A stretch of 40,081 bases of DNA from Microcaldota archaeon. Its GTDB lineage: Archaea > Micrarchaeota > Micrarchaeia > Anstonellales > SKW190. Under the pieces are notes generated by a model. The model did not search any database, was not told the DNA's origin, and was given only the letters and a program-made list of their open reading frames with translations. Where the stretch lies: contig JAOAJI010000010.1 of the NCBI GenBank assembly GCA_026414265.1, positions 1 through 40,081 on the forward strand, given 5' to 3'. Positions within the stretch are counted from its first letter, which is position 1. Each line of letters opens with the position of its first letter. Positions 1-9,363 of this stretch are shown here, piece after piece. The translations under genes and the position numbers were made by a program.

Positions 1-3000
1 ATTAGAGCCAAAATAGAAATAAAAGACAAGTGCGATAACGTAGGTTTTTCTGAACTAGTTTTTAATACTACTAATCTTACATGTGTGAATGATGCGTATT
101 CAACCAATGGCTGGAAGTGGAATTCTACTGTTGCAAATTTATGGTCAAATTTAAGTATAAATATAACTGATCAAGACGACATTTATTCTTATGTTTTTGG
201 ATTAGATAATGGTACAGGTACTTATACTTATGAATCTCCTGTTTACTTGTCACCTAATACAAAGCATCTGAATTTTTCTAAGGCTGTTAAATTAAACAAC
301 ATTGTTGGGAAATCTATAAAGTTTGTAATTATTGTTAATGATTCATGTAATCTGTCTAAATTATTTTCAGGAAACTTTGTCACAACTTCTTCTTGTTCTG
401 ATGTGACTGACTTTACTTCGTGGGTATTTAATAGCACTTATGCAGGTAAAGATACGTTATTCAATATAACGATGATTGATCAAGATAATCTTACTGGATA
501 TGAATTCTTTTTTGATAACGGTTCTAACAGTTTCATAAGTCTTGGTTACGTGCCATTATCCAATCTATCTTCTTATACAGTTACTGTTGTCAGAAACATT
601 AACTCGACAATTAATGCTAGAATAAGGGCTTACGTAACTGCTAACGATTCATGCGGTAATCTTGTCAATAGTTCAATTCTTGAATTTAATACAACTCAAC
701 AATGTGAAAACAATATGACCTTCAGTAATTGGTCAGTAAACACTACATACGCTGATACAGATGCTAATTTTTCGATATCAGTAAATGATTCTGATGGTAT
801 TAAATCATACATATTTTGGTTCGATAACGGTTTTGGGAGTTATACTGCTGATCCAGAAGTTAATTTATCATCAACACCTATTTCATTCAATTTCAGTATA
901 ATAAAACATTTAAACTCGAATGAAGGCTCTACTATAAGAGCGATATTAACAGTAAAAGATAACTGTTCCAATATATACAATTCCACAGAATTAATCTTTA
1001 ATACTACTTACAAGTGTCCTCTCATAATTACAAATTCTAAAAATTTAGTAACTAGTGTAATCTGTCCTACGACAGCAGTGATTATCAATAATAGTAATGT
1101 GGCGCTTAACTGTCTGAACAATTCGATTGAGTTTGGTTATGCAGGCCAAGGATACGGCATTCAAGCAGTAAACAAGTCAAATATTACTATAAGAAATTGT
1201 ATTGTATTAACAAGAAACAATGCTTCTTCTGTAGATGATATAGGGATAGATGTTTCTAATTCTTCTAACATTACCATTAATTCTACCAGAATTAACCTGA
1301 ATGGTACAATAATTAAAGGTATATCTGCTAACAATGTCTCTAATTTTAGATTACATAGTTCAAATTTGTCTGCAAATGTTACAACACCTGCTTTCGAGTT
1401 ATTAAATTCTTCTAACATAGTAATCTCTTCGAACTATTTAGACGGTGCAATTAATTTATCCAACGTTTCATTAATAAACATTTCAAACAACACAATTTTT
1501 AGTGTTTTTAGCACTGCATGGAGTGTCAGACTTGAATATTTTTTTATACTGTCAACTTTTTTGTTCGATAATAATAAGGTTTCTAGAAGGGGATTTGTTA
1601 TTTCGCCATGTTACAATTGTACCTTTTTGTTTAATGAAATTAATGAGACTTCTAGGCCTTTAAGAATAGATAATACTACTAATTTAAAGGTTGTTGGAAA
1701 CAAATTTCATGGCAAAAATCAGGGACTGTTATTATATAATGCAACAGGTTCGTTAGTAAACATTAGCGATAACTATGGACTGGCAATAAGTGGAGTACAT
1801 CCTGCAATATCAATAAATGATGCAAATAATCTTTACTTAGTAAATAACACAGGTAATTCACAATGTACTATTGCAGGAGTATTGTTATCTAATGTTAAGA
1901 ATTCAACTGTTGTTAGGCTGATTGGGATATCTCCAGAATCCGATACATGTGTCTATGAGGGCTATCCATATGAAACAGATTATGCAATCATATTATATAA
2001 TATTTATAATCTTACTTTAAACGATTCAATTAGCTATGGTGGTTTAAAAATAGACAGTTTTTCACCAGAGCAAAACAGTTCTTTCTTAGTTGCTCATAAC
2101 TTTACAAGTACTAACGTGTCAGGTAACAAGAAAGCGCTATTCATAAAAAGCCTTTATAATTCTTCATTCAATAATTTGACTCTTACAAATAATTTATCTC
2201 AAACGTTATTTATTTACACTGCTTCTAACATAACAATTTCAAATTCTACTATCATAAACTACGATGTTTACGAGGGTGATCCTCTAAGTCCGACTTACAT
2301 GAGAGCGCCTAGTAGAAATATAGTAATGCAGAACGTTTCAAACATTACTTTTAGAAACATTAGATTGAACAGGACATTTAATGGGTATGTTAGTCCCTCT
2401 GGTTGTAACAGTTTCTTCTTAACATGTCCTTATTTCATATCTTTTGAAAAAGTTGGTTTATCTAATATTACTCCTAATAGAATAATTTTTGATCAAGTTG
2501 AATTCAATCACTCTATCAACCAAATTCTTTTCACTGGTAATAATCTACATACTTCAGGTGACCACTATATTATAAACTCAACTACTTTTGTAAATAATTC
2601 ATTGCGATTTGATACGCAAAATAGAACAGATAACATAACAGCTCAGTGGTATATCAGAGTTAACGTAACTAATGAGTCTAACAATCCAGTTAATGGAGCA
2701 ACTGTTTCTTTGAAAAACAATCTGGGAATTACTGTATCTCTTGGAACAACAGACTCTACTGGCTTAACGCAGTGGTATCTCATTAATGATACCACATACA
2801 CTAATGAAGACATATTCCCAAACACTGTTATTAGATACAATCCTCAAAATTTAACAGTCTCAGCTCCAGGTTATTCAACTAACGTTTCCACTGTGATAAT
2901 TAATACTACCGGGACAATAAACGTAATTTTAAAGCGCCCAATCTCTTGTCCTTTCTCAGCCGTATTTACTAATCTGTCTCATAATTCAACTTATGCAGGT

Positions 3001-5361
3001 TCTTCTGTCAATTTCTCTGTTTCTGCTTACGATGAAGATAATATAACCTCATATCAGTTCTGTATAGCTAATGGTTCTGGAGTAGATTTTGTTTGTGATG
3101 GGTGGACAAGTGTTTCTAACTTAACAAACTTAAGTGCCTCTGTTATTAAATCAATTAATTCTACAACTGGTACTACCATAAGCTATTATTTCAGAGTCAG
3201 AGACATTTGTAATAACATTGTCACTTCAAGTATTCAATCTTTCGATACTACTTTATCATGTACAAATAATGCATCTTACGGAGATTGGTCATACAACAGT
3301 ACATATGCAGGCACAGATGTCAATTTCTCAATTCAAGTTAATGATTCTGACGTGATTAAAAAATACAGGTTTTCAATCGATAACGGAACAGGTCAATTCA
3401 TACATGACGCAATTCAGTCTTATAACTCTAATCAGCTTAATTTCTCAATAGTTAAAAGAATAAACTCGACAGTAAACTCACAAATCAGGTTCATGTTACA
3501 TACTTGGGACTCATGTGACATTTCATCTTTTAATGAAGGAACATTTATTACAACTTATCTCTGTAGTAATAGTCCAGTGTTTAGTAGTTGGGCATGGAAT
3601 TCGACTGTTAATGGTAGTGATGTGAACATAAGCATAAACGTGAGCGATTTGGATAATATAACGAGTTATCGATTATGGTTTGATAATGGTACAGGAGTGT
3701 ATGTAGCAGATAGTTGGGTTAGTAACAGTCCAGTTGATAATGATGTTAACTTTAGTATAGTTAGGAGGGTTAACAGCACATGTGGTTCTAGTATAAGGTT
3801 TATATTAGAGGTTAACGACAGTTGTGGTAACAGGGTTAACAGTTCAGTAGGAAGCTTTACGACTACTTGTGGAGGTCTGGAGGTAGGTAATTTAAGATGT
3901 ATACTTGGATTGGATCCAAGCTTACCTGGAGGAGAAGACGGTGAAGTTTGGTATTTAGAGCCTTTCTCATATCAAAAATATAATGGAACAAGTTCAATTT
4001 ACACACAGGTTGGTATTAATCCAAGCAAAAGAGGATACTTACAATTTAATACTTCTTATATCCCTTTGAATATGCATACAATAAAGAACCTATCACTATC
4101 TTTAGTTACAAACACTGTTGTTGGTTTACCTCTTTTGCACTTGTTTAATTTCTCCCAAAAGCCTTCATCATACGTAAGTTTTATGCATCTCTACAATGAT
4201 TCTGGTAATCATACCTACTATGGAAATGTTAGTTACCTAGAGCTTGCATATTACAATAATCCTATTTATTTAAATCAGACAGTTATAGACGAACTTTTAG
4301 GATTGTTGCCACAAGGCTGGTTTGCTTTAGGTATTACTAATACTAATCTTTCATCTAATTATGCTATTTATGGATTTAATTCTTCTGAATCAGGTTACTC
4401 TTGGTCACCGAGGCTTATTGTAGAATATAATACTACTAACAACAACTGCAATATCACATTGCCTGCGTGTAAGAATCCCTCTCTTTTTAGTGATTGGTTC
4501 TGGAATTCTACAGCAAATGGTAGCAGTGTGAATCTTTTAATCAATTTGAGTGACTTAGATGGCATAGATTCTTATGAACTATATTTGGATAACGGAACAG
4601 GAACTTACTTACTACGTGATAGCAAAAATGATATTTTACAAAACCAAATGATTATATCTTATGTATTTAACGTTAATAGGAGCTGCGGCTCTTGGATAAG
4701 ATTTAGATTAAAGGTCATGGATGATTGTGGGAATAGTACATGGAGTACTGAAGGGCAATTCCTTACAACTTGCTCAGGTAAAATTATTTGTGTTTCAAGT
4801 TTAGATACTAACATGAGCGTAGGTAATGATGGCCATGTTCATTCTAATGGTACTGCGTTCTTTTTTAATAACTTGTCAAGTAATCTGCGTGCAAACAGCT
4901 CTTATACTTCATATGGAGGGGATTCATCTGTCATATTTATGAAGTTTCCAACATATATTATATCAAATAGAATTGAAAATGTGTTAAGTGCGAATTTGAC
5001 TATCAATGTTACAGGTGCGACAAACTATCTCTCCTACTGTGAAATTAAGGACTTTAGTTCTGATCCTGATGTATCATCAAACATGTCTATCTACGATGAT
5101 GCGGTTAGTGGAGTTTCATATGGGATCTTCTCTACGTGTACTACACGAGGTTTAAAAGTGCTGAATTTAACACATCCAAACTTTGTCCATGACTTTAAGC
5201 GATATCATTTATTGAACGGATGGTTCGGGTTAGGTATAAAAATACCTTTTATGTCCCCAACAGCATCAACAACGAATGCTTTGTCAGTTAGTTCTGCAGA
5301 AGGCAATTACGTACCATCTTTGACAATAGCATATTACACTACAGATAATACATGCCCTTAA
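1..5361 (+). CDS. Giant modular surface protein, 5' end outside window
   Basis: The frame is open from base 1 and already encodes the tail of a repeat module, so the GTG at 85 is internal and the gene starts upstream. At least 1,786 residues are visible. Order, by nucleotides: end of a module (1-81); three modules (82-1014); a long run of short N/S/I-rich repeats typical of a right-handed parallel beta-helix, NosD/pectate-lyase type (1015 to about 2640); one carboxypeptidase-regulatory-like beta-sandwich (about 2643-2946); three modules (2947-3867); a DNRLRE-like domain (3868-4467); one module (4468-4770); a second DNRLRE-like domain to the stop. Each module starts with Cys, has NST-Y-A-G, D-D-I-SY and DNGTG motifs and a second Cys in NDSCGN, and ends in F-TT. 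N-x-S/T sequons are extremely dense. I see no C-terminal membrane anchor. Probably a secreted, N-glycosylated adhesin or surface-layer-associated protein; the function is inferred. Confidence 0.8.
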   Translation: MRAKIEIKDKCDNVGFSELVFNTTNLTCVNDAYSTNGWKWNSTVANLWSNLSINITDQDDIYSYVFGLDNGTGTYTYESPVYLSPNTKHLNFSKAVKLNNIVGKSIKFVIIVNDSCNLSKLFSGNFVTTSSCSDVTDFTSWVFNSTYAGKDTLFNITMIDQDNLTGYEFFFDNGSNSFISLGYVPLSNLSSYTVTVVRNINSTINARIRAYVTANDSCGNLVNSSILEFNTTQQCENNMTFSNWSVNTTYADTDANFSISVNDSDGIKSYIFWFDNGFGSYTADPEVNLSSTPISFNFSIIKHLNSNEGSTIRAILTVKDNCSNIYNSTELIFNTTYKCPLIITNSKNLVTSVICPTTAVIINNSNVALNCLNNSIEFGYAGQGYGIQAVNKSNITIRNCIVLTRNNASSVDDIGIDVSNSSNITINSTRINLNGTIIKGISANNVSNFRLHSSNLSANVTTPAFELLNSSNIVISSNYLDGAINLSNVSLINISNNTIFSVFSTAWSVRLEYFFILSTFLFDNNKVSRRGFVISPCYNCTFLFNEINETSRPLRIDNTTNLKVVGNKFHGKNQGLLLYNATGSLVNISDNYGLAISGVHPAISINDANNLYLVNNTGNSQCTIAGVLLSNVKNSTVVRLIGISPESDTCVYEGYPYETDYAIILYNIYNLTLNDSISYGGLKIDSFSPEQNSSFLVAHNFTSTNVSGNKKALFIKSLYNSSFNNLTLTNNLSQTLFIYTASNITISNSTIINYDVYEGDPLSPTYMRAPSRNIVMQNVSNITFRNIRLNRTFNGYVSPSGCNSFFLTCPYFISFEKVGLSNITPNRIIFDQVEFNHSINQILFTGNNLHTSGDHYIINSTTFVNNSLRFDTQNRTDNITAQWYIRVNVTNESNNPVNGATVSLKNNLGITVSLGTTDSTGLTQWYLINDTTYTNEDIFPNTVIRYNPQNLTVSAPGYSTNVSTVIINTTGTINVILKRPISCPFSAVFTNLSHNSTYAGSSVNFSVSAYDEDNITSYQFCIANGSGVDFVCDGWTSVSNLTNLSASVIKSINSTTGTTISYYFRVRDICNNIVTSSIQSFDTTLSCTNNASYGDWSYNSTYAGTDVNFSIQVNDSDVIKKYRFSIDNGTGQFIHDAIQSYNSNQLNFSIVKRINSTVNSQIRFMLHTWDSCDISSFNEGTFITTYLCSNSPVFSSWAWNSTVNGSDVNISINVSDLDNITSYRLWFDNGTGVYVADSWVSNSPVDNDVNFSIVRRVNSTCGSSIRFILEVNDSCGNRVNSSVGSFTTTCGGLEVGNLRCILGLDPSLPGGEDGEVWYLEPFSYQKYNGTSSIYTQVGINPSKRGYLQFNTSYIPLNMHTIKNLSLSLVTNTVVGLPLLHLFNFSQKPSSYVSFMHLYNDSGNHTYYGNVSYLELAYYNNPIYLNQTVIDELLGLLPQGWFALGITNTNLSSNYAIYGFNSSESGYSWSPRLIVEYNTTNNNCNITLPACKNPSLFSDWFWNSTANGSSVNLLINLSDLDGIDSYELYLDNGTGTYLLRDSKNDILQNQMIISYVFNVNRSCGSWIRFRLKVMDDCGNSTWSTEGQFLTTCSGKIICVSSLDTNMSVGNDGHVHSNGTAFFFNNLSSNLRANSSYTSYGGDSSVIFMKFPTYIISNRIENVLSANLTINVTGATNYLSYCEIKDFSSDPDVSSNMSIYDDAVSGVSYGIFSTCTTRGLKVLNLTHPNFVHDFKRYHLLNGWFGLGIKIPFMSPTASTTNALSVSSAEGNYVPSLTIAYYTTDNTCP
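82..1014 (+). repeat. Three Cys-paired Ig-like modules (units 1-3)
   Basis: Protein-level repeats starting at the Cys codons at 82, 394 and 703. Each is about 104 residues, with the pattern C, W-NST, N-SI-V-D-D-I-SY, DNGTG, V-N-x-INS, IR, NDSC and F-TT. They are probably beta-sandwich domains. One possible disulphide per module would join the first Cys to the NDSC Cys. Confidence 0.8.
1015..2640 (+). other. Beta-helix region inside the giant surface protein
   Basis: About 540 residues of short imperfect repeats rich in N, S, I, V and L (for example NSSNITI and NVSNITFRNI), with regularly spaced hydrophobic pairs and Asn ladders. This is the usual look of right-handed parallel beta-helix domains (NosD/PbH1/pectate-lyase-like), which often bind or cleave polysaccharide. 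No catalytic residues can be assigned by eye. Confidence 0.65.
2947..3867 (+). repeat. Three Cys-paired modules (units 4-6)
   Basis: Same module type as at 82-1014, starting at Cys codons 2947, 3259 and 3562. Unit 6 (3562-3867) is encoded with a very different serine codon choice from unit 5. By my count 17 of 20 serines are AGT/AGC in unit 6, against 1 of 14 in unit 5. Confidence 0.8.
4468..4770 (+). repeat. Cys-paired module (unit 7)
   Basis: One further module of about 101 residues between the two DNRLRE-like domains. It starts with CKNPS, has DNGTGTY in the middle and DDCGNST near the end, and closes with FLTTC. Confidence 0.75.
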
Positions 5362-5371
5362 AGTGATTTGA

Positions 5372-6454
5372 ATGGGATTTGCAATTATTTTAGGATTTCT
5401 TGCTATAATCTTAATATTAGTATCAATGGTTGGAGTTTACTATGTTGGAGTAGATTTCATCAAGGCAAAAGAGCTAGAGTCACAAAGAGAGAAGGTGTTG
5501 ATTGACGCATATTATATCCAGCACAACAGGATTAATATCACCAACATAACTGTTTTTCCCACTTTTTTATGTAGAAATTATACGATTCAAGTTAAGGCAT
5601 TGAACAGAGGTAGTGAAGTTATAGATAAATCAAAGCTCTTAATTTTTGAGAGGAATATGATAATTAACCACAATTTAAGTTCAGGTTGGAAGCCTTATGA
5701 AACAATAACTTTTAACATCACAGGTATAAATTCTTACGTTGGAGAACAAAGGTTAGTTAGAATAGTGACAGATTACGGTGGCATTGCAGTTAAGCACTAT
5801 AATTGTACAGGTAATTGTTCGTTCAACACAACTTTCAGTAACTGGCATTATAATTCAACAGGAGCAGGCACTAATATAAATTTCTCTATAAACGTATCTG
5901 ATAGTGACTATATCAAATCAATAATATTTGCTTTTGACAATGGTGTAGGTGAATATACAAACGATACTTACGTTGTATTTGAGAACAACCCTGCTCTTTA
6001 CGGTACAGGAATAGTCAATTATACTTTTTCAAAAGTAAAGCAAATCAATTCTACAGTAGGTTCATTTATAAGATTCAGGGTTTATGTTAATGATTCTTGT
6101 GGCAATCAAACAATTAAAGATGGTAATCTTACGACTTCTTATTATTGTGTACACTCAACTAACATTCCTACTTTTGATTATTCTGGTACCAACAGTAATA
6201 CATACGTAACATTGAATACAACAGTAACAGATAATGATTATATTTCAGGATTCCAGTTTTATTTGGACAACGGTACAGGCACATTTATAGAATATCCTTA
6301 CGAGCCGTTAAATCCGATGCAGTTAAATTACAACTATCAGAGAGTGATATTGACCAATCCAAATCAAGGTGTTCAGATAAGGTATTATTTAAAAGTTAAT
6401 GATTCATGCGGCAATATTGCAACAGGCAACATAAACGGATTTATCACAACTTGA
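5372..6454 (+). CDS. ArlF/FlaF-like membrane protein fused to two surface modules
   Basis: 360 residues. Residues 1-26 are a single hydrophobic helix (MGFAIILGFLAIILILVSM) followed by a charged heptad-like stretch (KAKELESQREKV). Then comes a small beta-sandwich with INITNITV, VKALNRGSEVID and RIVTDYGG. This order resembles the archaellum stator protein ArlF/FlaF, whose beta domain faces the S-layer. From Cys at 5816 there are two modules of the kind found in the giant protein just upstream (5816-6145 and 6146-6454). The ATG follows an AAGTGAT ribosome binding site and lies 10 bases after the giant gene's stop, so the two are probably one operon. Inference: a membrane-tethered partner that holds or docks the giant protein at the cell surface. 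No other archaellum genes are visible. The ArlF assignment rests on pattern recognition only. Confidence 0.65.
   Translation: MGFAIILGFLAIILILVSMVGVYYVGVDFIKAKELESQREKVLIDAYYIQHNRINITNITVFPTFLCRNYTIQVKALNRGSEVIDKSKLLIFERNMIINHNLSSGWKPYETITFNITGINSYVGEQRLVRIVTDYGGIAVKHYNCTGNCSFNTTFSNWHYNSTGAGTNINFSINVSDSDYIKSIIFAFDNGVGEYTNDTYVVFENNPALYGTGIVNYTFSKVKQINSTVGSFIRFRVYVNDSCGNQTIKDGNLTTSYYCVHSTNIPTFDYSGTNSNTYVTLNTTVTDNDYISGFQFYLDNGTGTFIEYPYEPLNPMQLNYNYQRVILTNPNQGVQIRYYLKVNDSCGNIATGNINGFITT
5816..6454 (+). repeat. Two Cys-paired modules in the ArlF-like protein
   Basis: Two modules beginning at Cys codons 5816 and 6146, with NDSCGN and DNG-G motifs, of the same type as the upstream giant protein. They end at the stop codon. 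Confidence 0.75.
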
Positions 6455-6469
6455 ATTCTTCGTATCACC

Positions 6470-6476
6470 TTTTTTT
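6470..6476 (+). terminator. T-run between convergent genes
   Basis: A run of seven T just after the stop of the ArlF-like gene, in the 46-base convergent gap before alaS. Archaeal termination commonly uses T-runs. No hairpin is evident. Confidence 0.3.
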
Positions 6477-6500
6477 ATGATCTGCCGAAAAGTATTAATT

Positions 6501-9131
6501 CTATATATGTTCGAAATAGGCTATTTTTCCTTTACCTTTTATTAGCGTAATATCTAGTTTTTTAGTTTTCAGTAATTGATGCAAAATAGATTCTGCTTTA
6601 TTATCTTTGTCTACTGCAAAATAGATTTTATTATTCGTTAGTATACACGTTACATCTTTTTTAATTAGTTTACCAGCTATTTTTTGCAAGAGTTCCTTAT
6701 CAAAATCTCGAAATTCAAAAACTGATTTATTATTTTCTTGTTCAATTTTTTGAGTCACGTAATCTAACAGTAATTCAATTTGCTTGTCTTTTTGTTTCCA
6801 TTCATTAAAGAACCTGTTGCATGTAATTGGCAATCTTTCATCTTCTACACTGAATACAGTCGCGCTTTCTTTTAGCAAAGCTTCTTGTTTTTGTGCAAAT
6901 TCCAAAGCAGCAATTCCGCAGGCAAAAACTATTCTTTCAAGGTTGTCTTGAACTGTTTCTCTTCTGATAATTTTAAAGAATCCAATCTCTCCTGTTGAAT
7001 TTACATGAGTTCCTCCACACGCTTCTACGTCAATTTCATCGATACTTTCAATTTTTACTATTCTTAGTTCTTTTCCTGGGATATAACCACCTTGATATAA
7101 TGTCATCCCGTATTTTTCTTCTGCTTCGTTTCTTTTCATTACTGTTTTGGTTACTTTAAGGTTTTGAACTATCCAGGTATTTACTAAATATTCAATTTTT
7201 TTGAGTTCTTCTTGTGTAATCTTTTTATAATGTGTAAGATCAAGATGTGCTTTATTTTCGTCTTTGTGTGCACCGTATTGCCACACGTGTTGACCTAAGA
7301 CCCTAACTGCTGCAGCATGCAATAGATGAGCTCCAGTGTGGTTTTTCATTATTCGTAGTCTTCTTTCTTTGTTTATTTTAACCAAAACATGTTGATTAAT
7401 TTTTAGTGTTCTTGCTTGTTCTTTGTTTTTAGCTACGTGATAGATAATCCCGTTTTCTTTTTTGGTGTCGATGATTTCAACGTCATTTATAAACCCAGTA
7501 TCTCCTACTTGTCCTCCGCCTTCAGGATAGAATGCACTTTTGTCAAGAATTATTAATTCGTTTTCAATTCCTATAACTGTTGCAGTGTGTTCGTACACAT
7601 CATCATAGCACATTTGAACAGTTTTAGGATAATCTTTTTGAAGTGTTCTTTTTGAAACTTCTTTGACTTCTTCTTTTTCCTTAATGATGCTATAGAAATT
7701 TTGAGGCACTTTTATATCTGAGATATTTAGTTTATTTGCCTCTTCTTGGACTATCTCAGCAGGAATCCCATAACTTTGATAAAGAACTTTGAGTTCTTCT
7801 ATTCCTATATTTTTTTTAGTTTTTAATATTTGAACCAATTTGTTTCTTCCTACTTCCTTGGTTTTATTAAATTTCTTTTTTTCTTCATAGATCAGGTCTG
7901 CAACAGTTTCATCTAAAAAAGTTAACGATGGAAACAGAGTTTTCAAGGTTTTGACGTGCTCTTTCATCAACTTATAGTAATCAATCTCTACTTGAAATTC
8001 GTGTTCGAAGCCAAAACAGCGTCTCAATAGCATTCTTAAGTTATATCCTCCTCCTGAATTAGAAGGTAACATCCCATCAGATACAGTAAACAACAACGTT
8101 TGCGTATGATCTGCTATTGCATAGCAGGCAAACAAAGGATCGAGCATTCTCCTTAAAACTTCTTCTTCAACGTTTAATTTTTTTGCAATACTTTTCTTAT
8201 CTAGTTGACTATTGTCTTCTTCTGCGTTAAACTTGCCAGTTAGTTTAGCGTATTCGAGAAATAGTTTTTCTTCAACGTTTAATTGAAATACGTTTTTGAG
8301 ATAATTTACGGCATATGGCATGACAAGTTCATAGCTGGTTGCTATGGGGTTAGTAATCCAGCATAGCCTGGCTAATCCTGCTCCCATGTCTATGACTTTG
8401 AGTTTTAGTGGCTCGTATGAATTATTGTCATTTAGTATTTTGAATTCTTGAAAGACGCAGTTGCCTAATTCCAAACCCCTGCAGAAATATTCTAAGCTAG
8501 GTCCAAAGTTACCGCCTCCGAGCCAGAAATCCTCTTTGAAAGTGATTTCCTCTAAAGGTAAGCCTAAAGCTTTAAGATAATTAATATCGTGATAAATTGC
8601 TTCTTCTTTCCAATAGAACAGACCAGTTTTTTCATTATTAAAAGCATGTTGGCCTATCATAACGAAATTGGTGTAGTGCCTACCTGTAACCCCTACATTA
8701 CTAATGTCTCCGAACCTTATGCTTGTTTGAGGTACTATCAATGGATTAGCAACTGGCTCTAATTCACCATTAACAACGTATGGCTGAAAATTACATATAC
8801 TTGCTATGTTGAAGTACAGATCATCTCGCCATCTCGCAACTGTTGGAAACGGCTTGATACTTGTATGTCCGTTATCTACGAAGTATTTTTCGATTAGTTT
8901 CCAAGTTTCAACGTAATCGAGTTTCTTTTTTGCTGGAGAATTACCAATGAATGTATATCCTGTGCACGAAGCGTCTTCGCAATATTCTCTTTCTTCAACC
9001 AGAGTCCAAAAAGGTCTTTTACATGATTTGCATTTTTTTCTTTTGAATCCGTGGTCAATTAACACATTTAATTTATAGTTTTTTTCCCAATCTCTTTGAA
9101 ACATTTCATACAAATATTCTTTTGTTAGCAT
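6501..9131 (-). CDS. alaS: Alanyl-tRNA synthetase, archaeal type
   Basis: 876 residues, the usual length for archaeal AlaRS. It charges tRNA-Ala and clears mischarged Ser and Gly. An N-terminal zinc-like site (C34, C37, C51, C56) is typical of archaeal forms. The class II catalytic core follows (DDLYFNIASICNFQP, then GGNFGPS and DMGAGLARLCW). The editing domain has the metal motif HTGAHLLH near residue 600 and CGGTH near residue 704. The start ATG at 9131 follows GTGAG at a good distance. The tRNA-Val(CAC) gene lies 29 bases upstream on the same strand, so both may share a transcript. Identification is secure. Confidence 0.97.
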   Translation of the reverse strand: MLTKEYLYEMFQRDWEKNYKLNVLIDHGFKRKKCKSCKRPFWTLVEEREYCEDASCTGYTFIGNSPAKKKLDYVETWKLIEKYFVDNGHTSIKPFPTVARWRDDLYFNIASICNFQPYVVNGELEPVANPLIVPQTSIRFGDISNVGVTGRHYTNFVMIGQHAFNNEKTGLFYWKEEAIYHDINYLKALGLPLEEITFKEDFWLGGGNFGPSLEYFCRGLELGNCVFQEFKILNDNNSYEPLKLKVIDMGAGLARLCWITNPIATSYELVMPYAVNYLKNVFQLNVEEKLFLEYAKLTGKFNAEEDNSQLDKKSIAKKLNVEEEVLRRMLDPLFACYAIADHTQTLLFTVSDGMLPSNSGGGYNLRMLLRRCFGFEHEFQVEIDYYKLMKEHVKTLKTLFPSLTFLDETVADLIYEEKKKFNKTKEVGRNKLVQILKTKKNIGIEELKVLYQSYGIPAEIVQEEANKLNISDIKVPQNFYSIIKEKEEVKEVSKRTLQKDYPKTVQMCYDDVYEHTATVIGIENELIILDKSAFYPEGGGQVGDTGFINDVEIIDTKKENGIIYHVAKNKEQARTLKINQHVLVKINKERRLRIMKNHTGAHLLHAAAVRVLGQHVWQYGAHKDENKAHLDLTHYKKITQEELKKIEYLVNTWIVQNLKVTKTVMKRNEAEEKYGMTLYQGGYIPGKELRIVKIESIDEIDVEACGGTHVNSTGEIGFFKIIRRETVQDNLERIVFACGIAALEFAQKQEALLKESATVFSVEDERLPITCNRFFNEWKQKDKQIELLLDYVTQKIEQENNKSVFEFRDFDKELLQKIAGKLIKKDVTCILTNNKIYFAVDKDNKAESILHQLLKTKKLDITLIKGKGKIAYFEHI

Positions 9132-9160
9132 AATCTCACTTTTAGCATTTTATGATTGTA

Positions 9161-9233
9161 TGGGCCCGCCAGGGATCGAACCTGGACTCTCCTGCGTGTG
9201 AGGCAGGCGTCTTAACCATTCGACTACGAGCCC
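9161..9233 (-). tRNA. tRNA-Val (anticodon CAC)
   Basis: On the minus strand a complete 73-base cloverleaf can be folded. The acceptor stem GGGCTCG/CGGGCCC has one G-U pair. The D arm is GUC/GAC. The anticodon stem is CCTGC/GCAGG with loop CTCACAC (anticodon CAC). The T arm is CCAGG/CCTGG with TTCGATC, and the discriminator is A. The 3' CCA is not encoded and there is no intron. It is nearly identical to tRNA-Val(UAC) at 26216. Confidence 0.97.
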
Positions 9234-9255
9234 ATCGCATAAAATGAATATTGAA

Positions 9256-9267
9256 CATATTAAAAAA
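9256..9267 (-). promoter_or_regulatory. Candidate TATA box for tRNA-Val/alaS
   Basis: TTTTTTAATATG on the minus strand, 23-34 bases upstream of the tRNA 5' end, is the expected position for an archaeal box A. It lies in the divergent spacer with the OB-fold gene. Confidence 0.4.
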
Positions 9268-9363
9268 ATGTGAGAAAAAGTTTAATACTAATATTGGTGA
9301 ACTAAAAGTTTTTAATAACAAACAAAGAAAATTCTTTGCAGCAATAAGAAATAGAGGCCTTGG

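Noticed and set aside
85-87. GTG as the start codon of the giant surface protein
   Set aside because: The frame is open from base 1 and the residues before the GTG match the tail of a repeat module (DKCDN to FNTT), so the true start is upstream of the window.
5372-6454. Full archaellum gene cluster at the window start
   Set aside because: Only the N-terminal domain of one protein resembles ArlF; no archaellin, ArlG, ArlH, ArlI or ArlJ genes are present.
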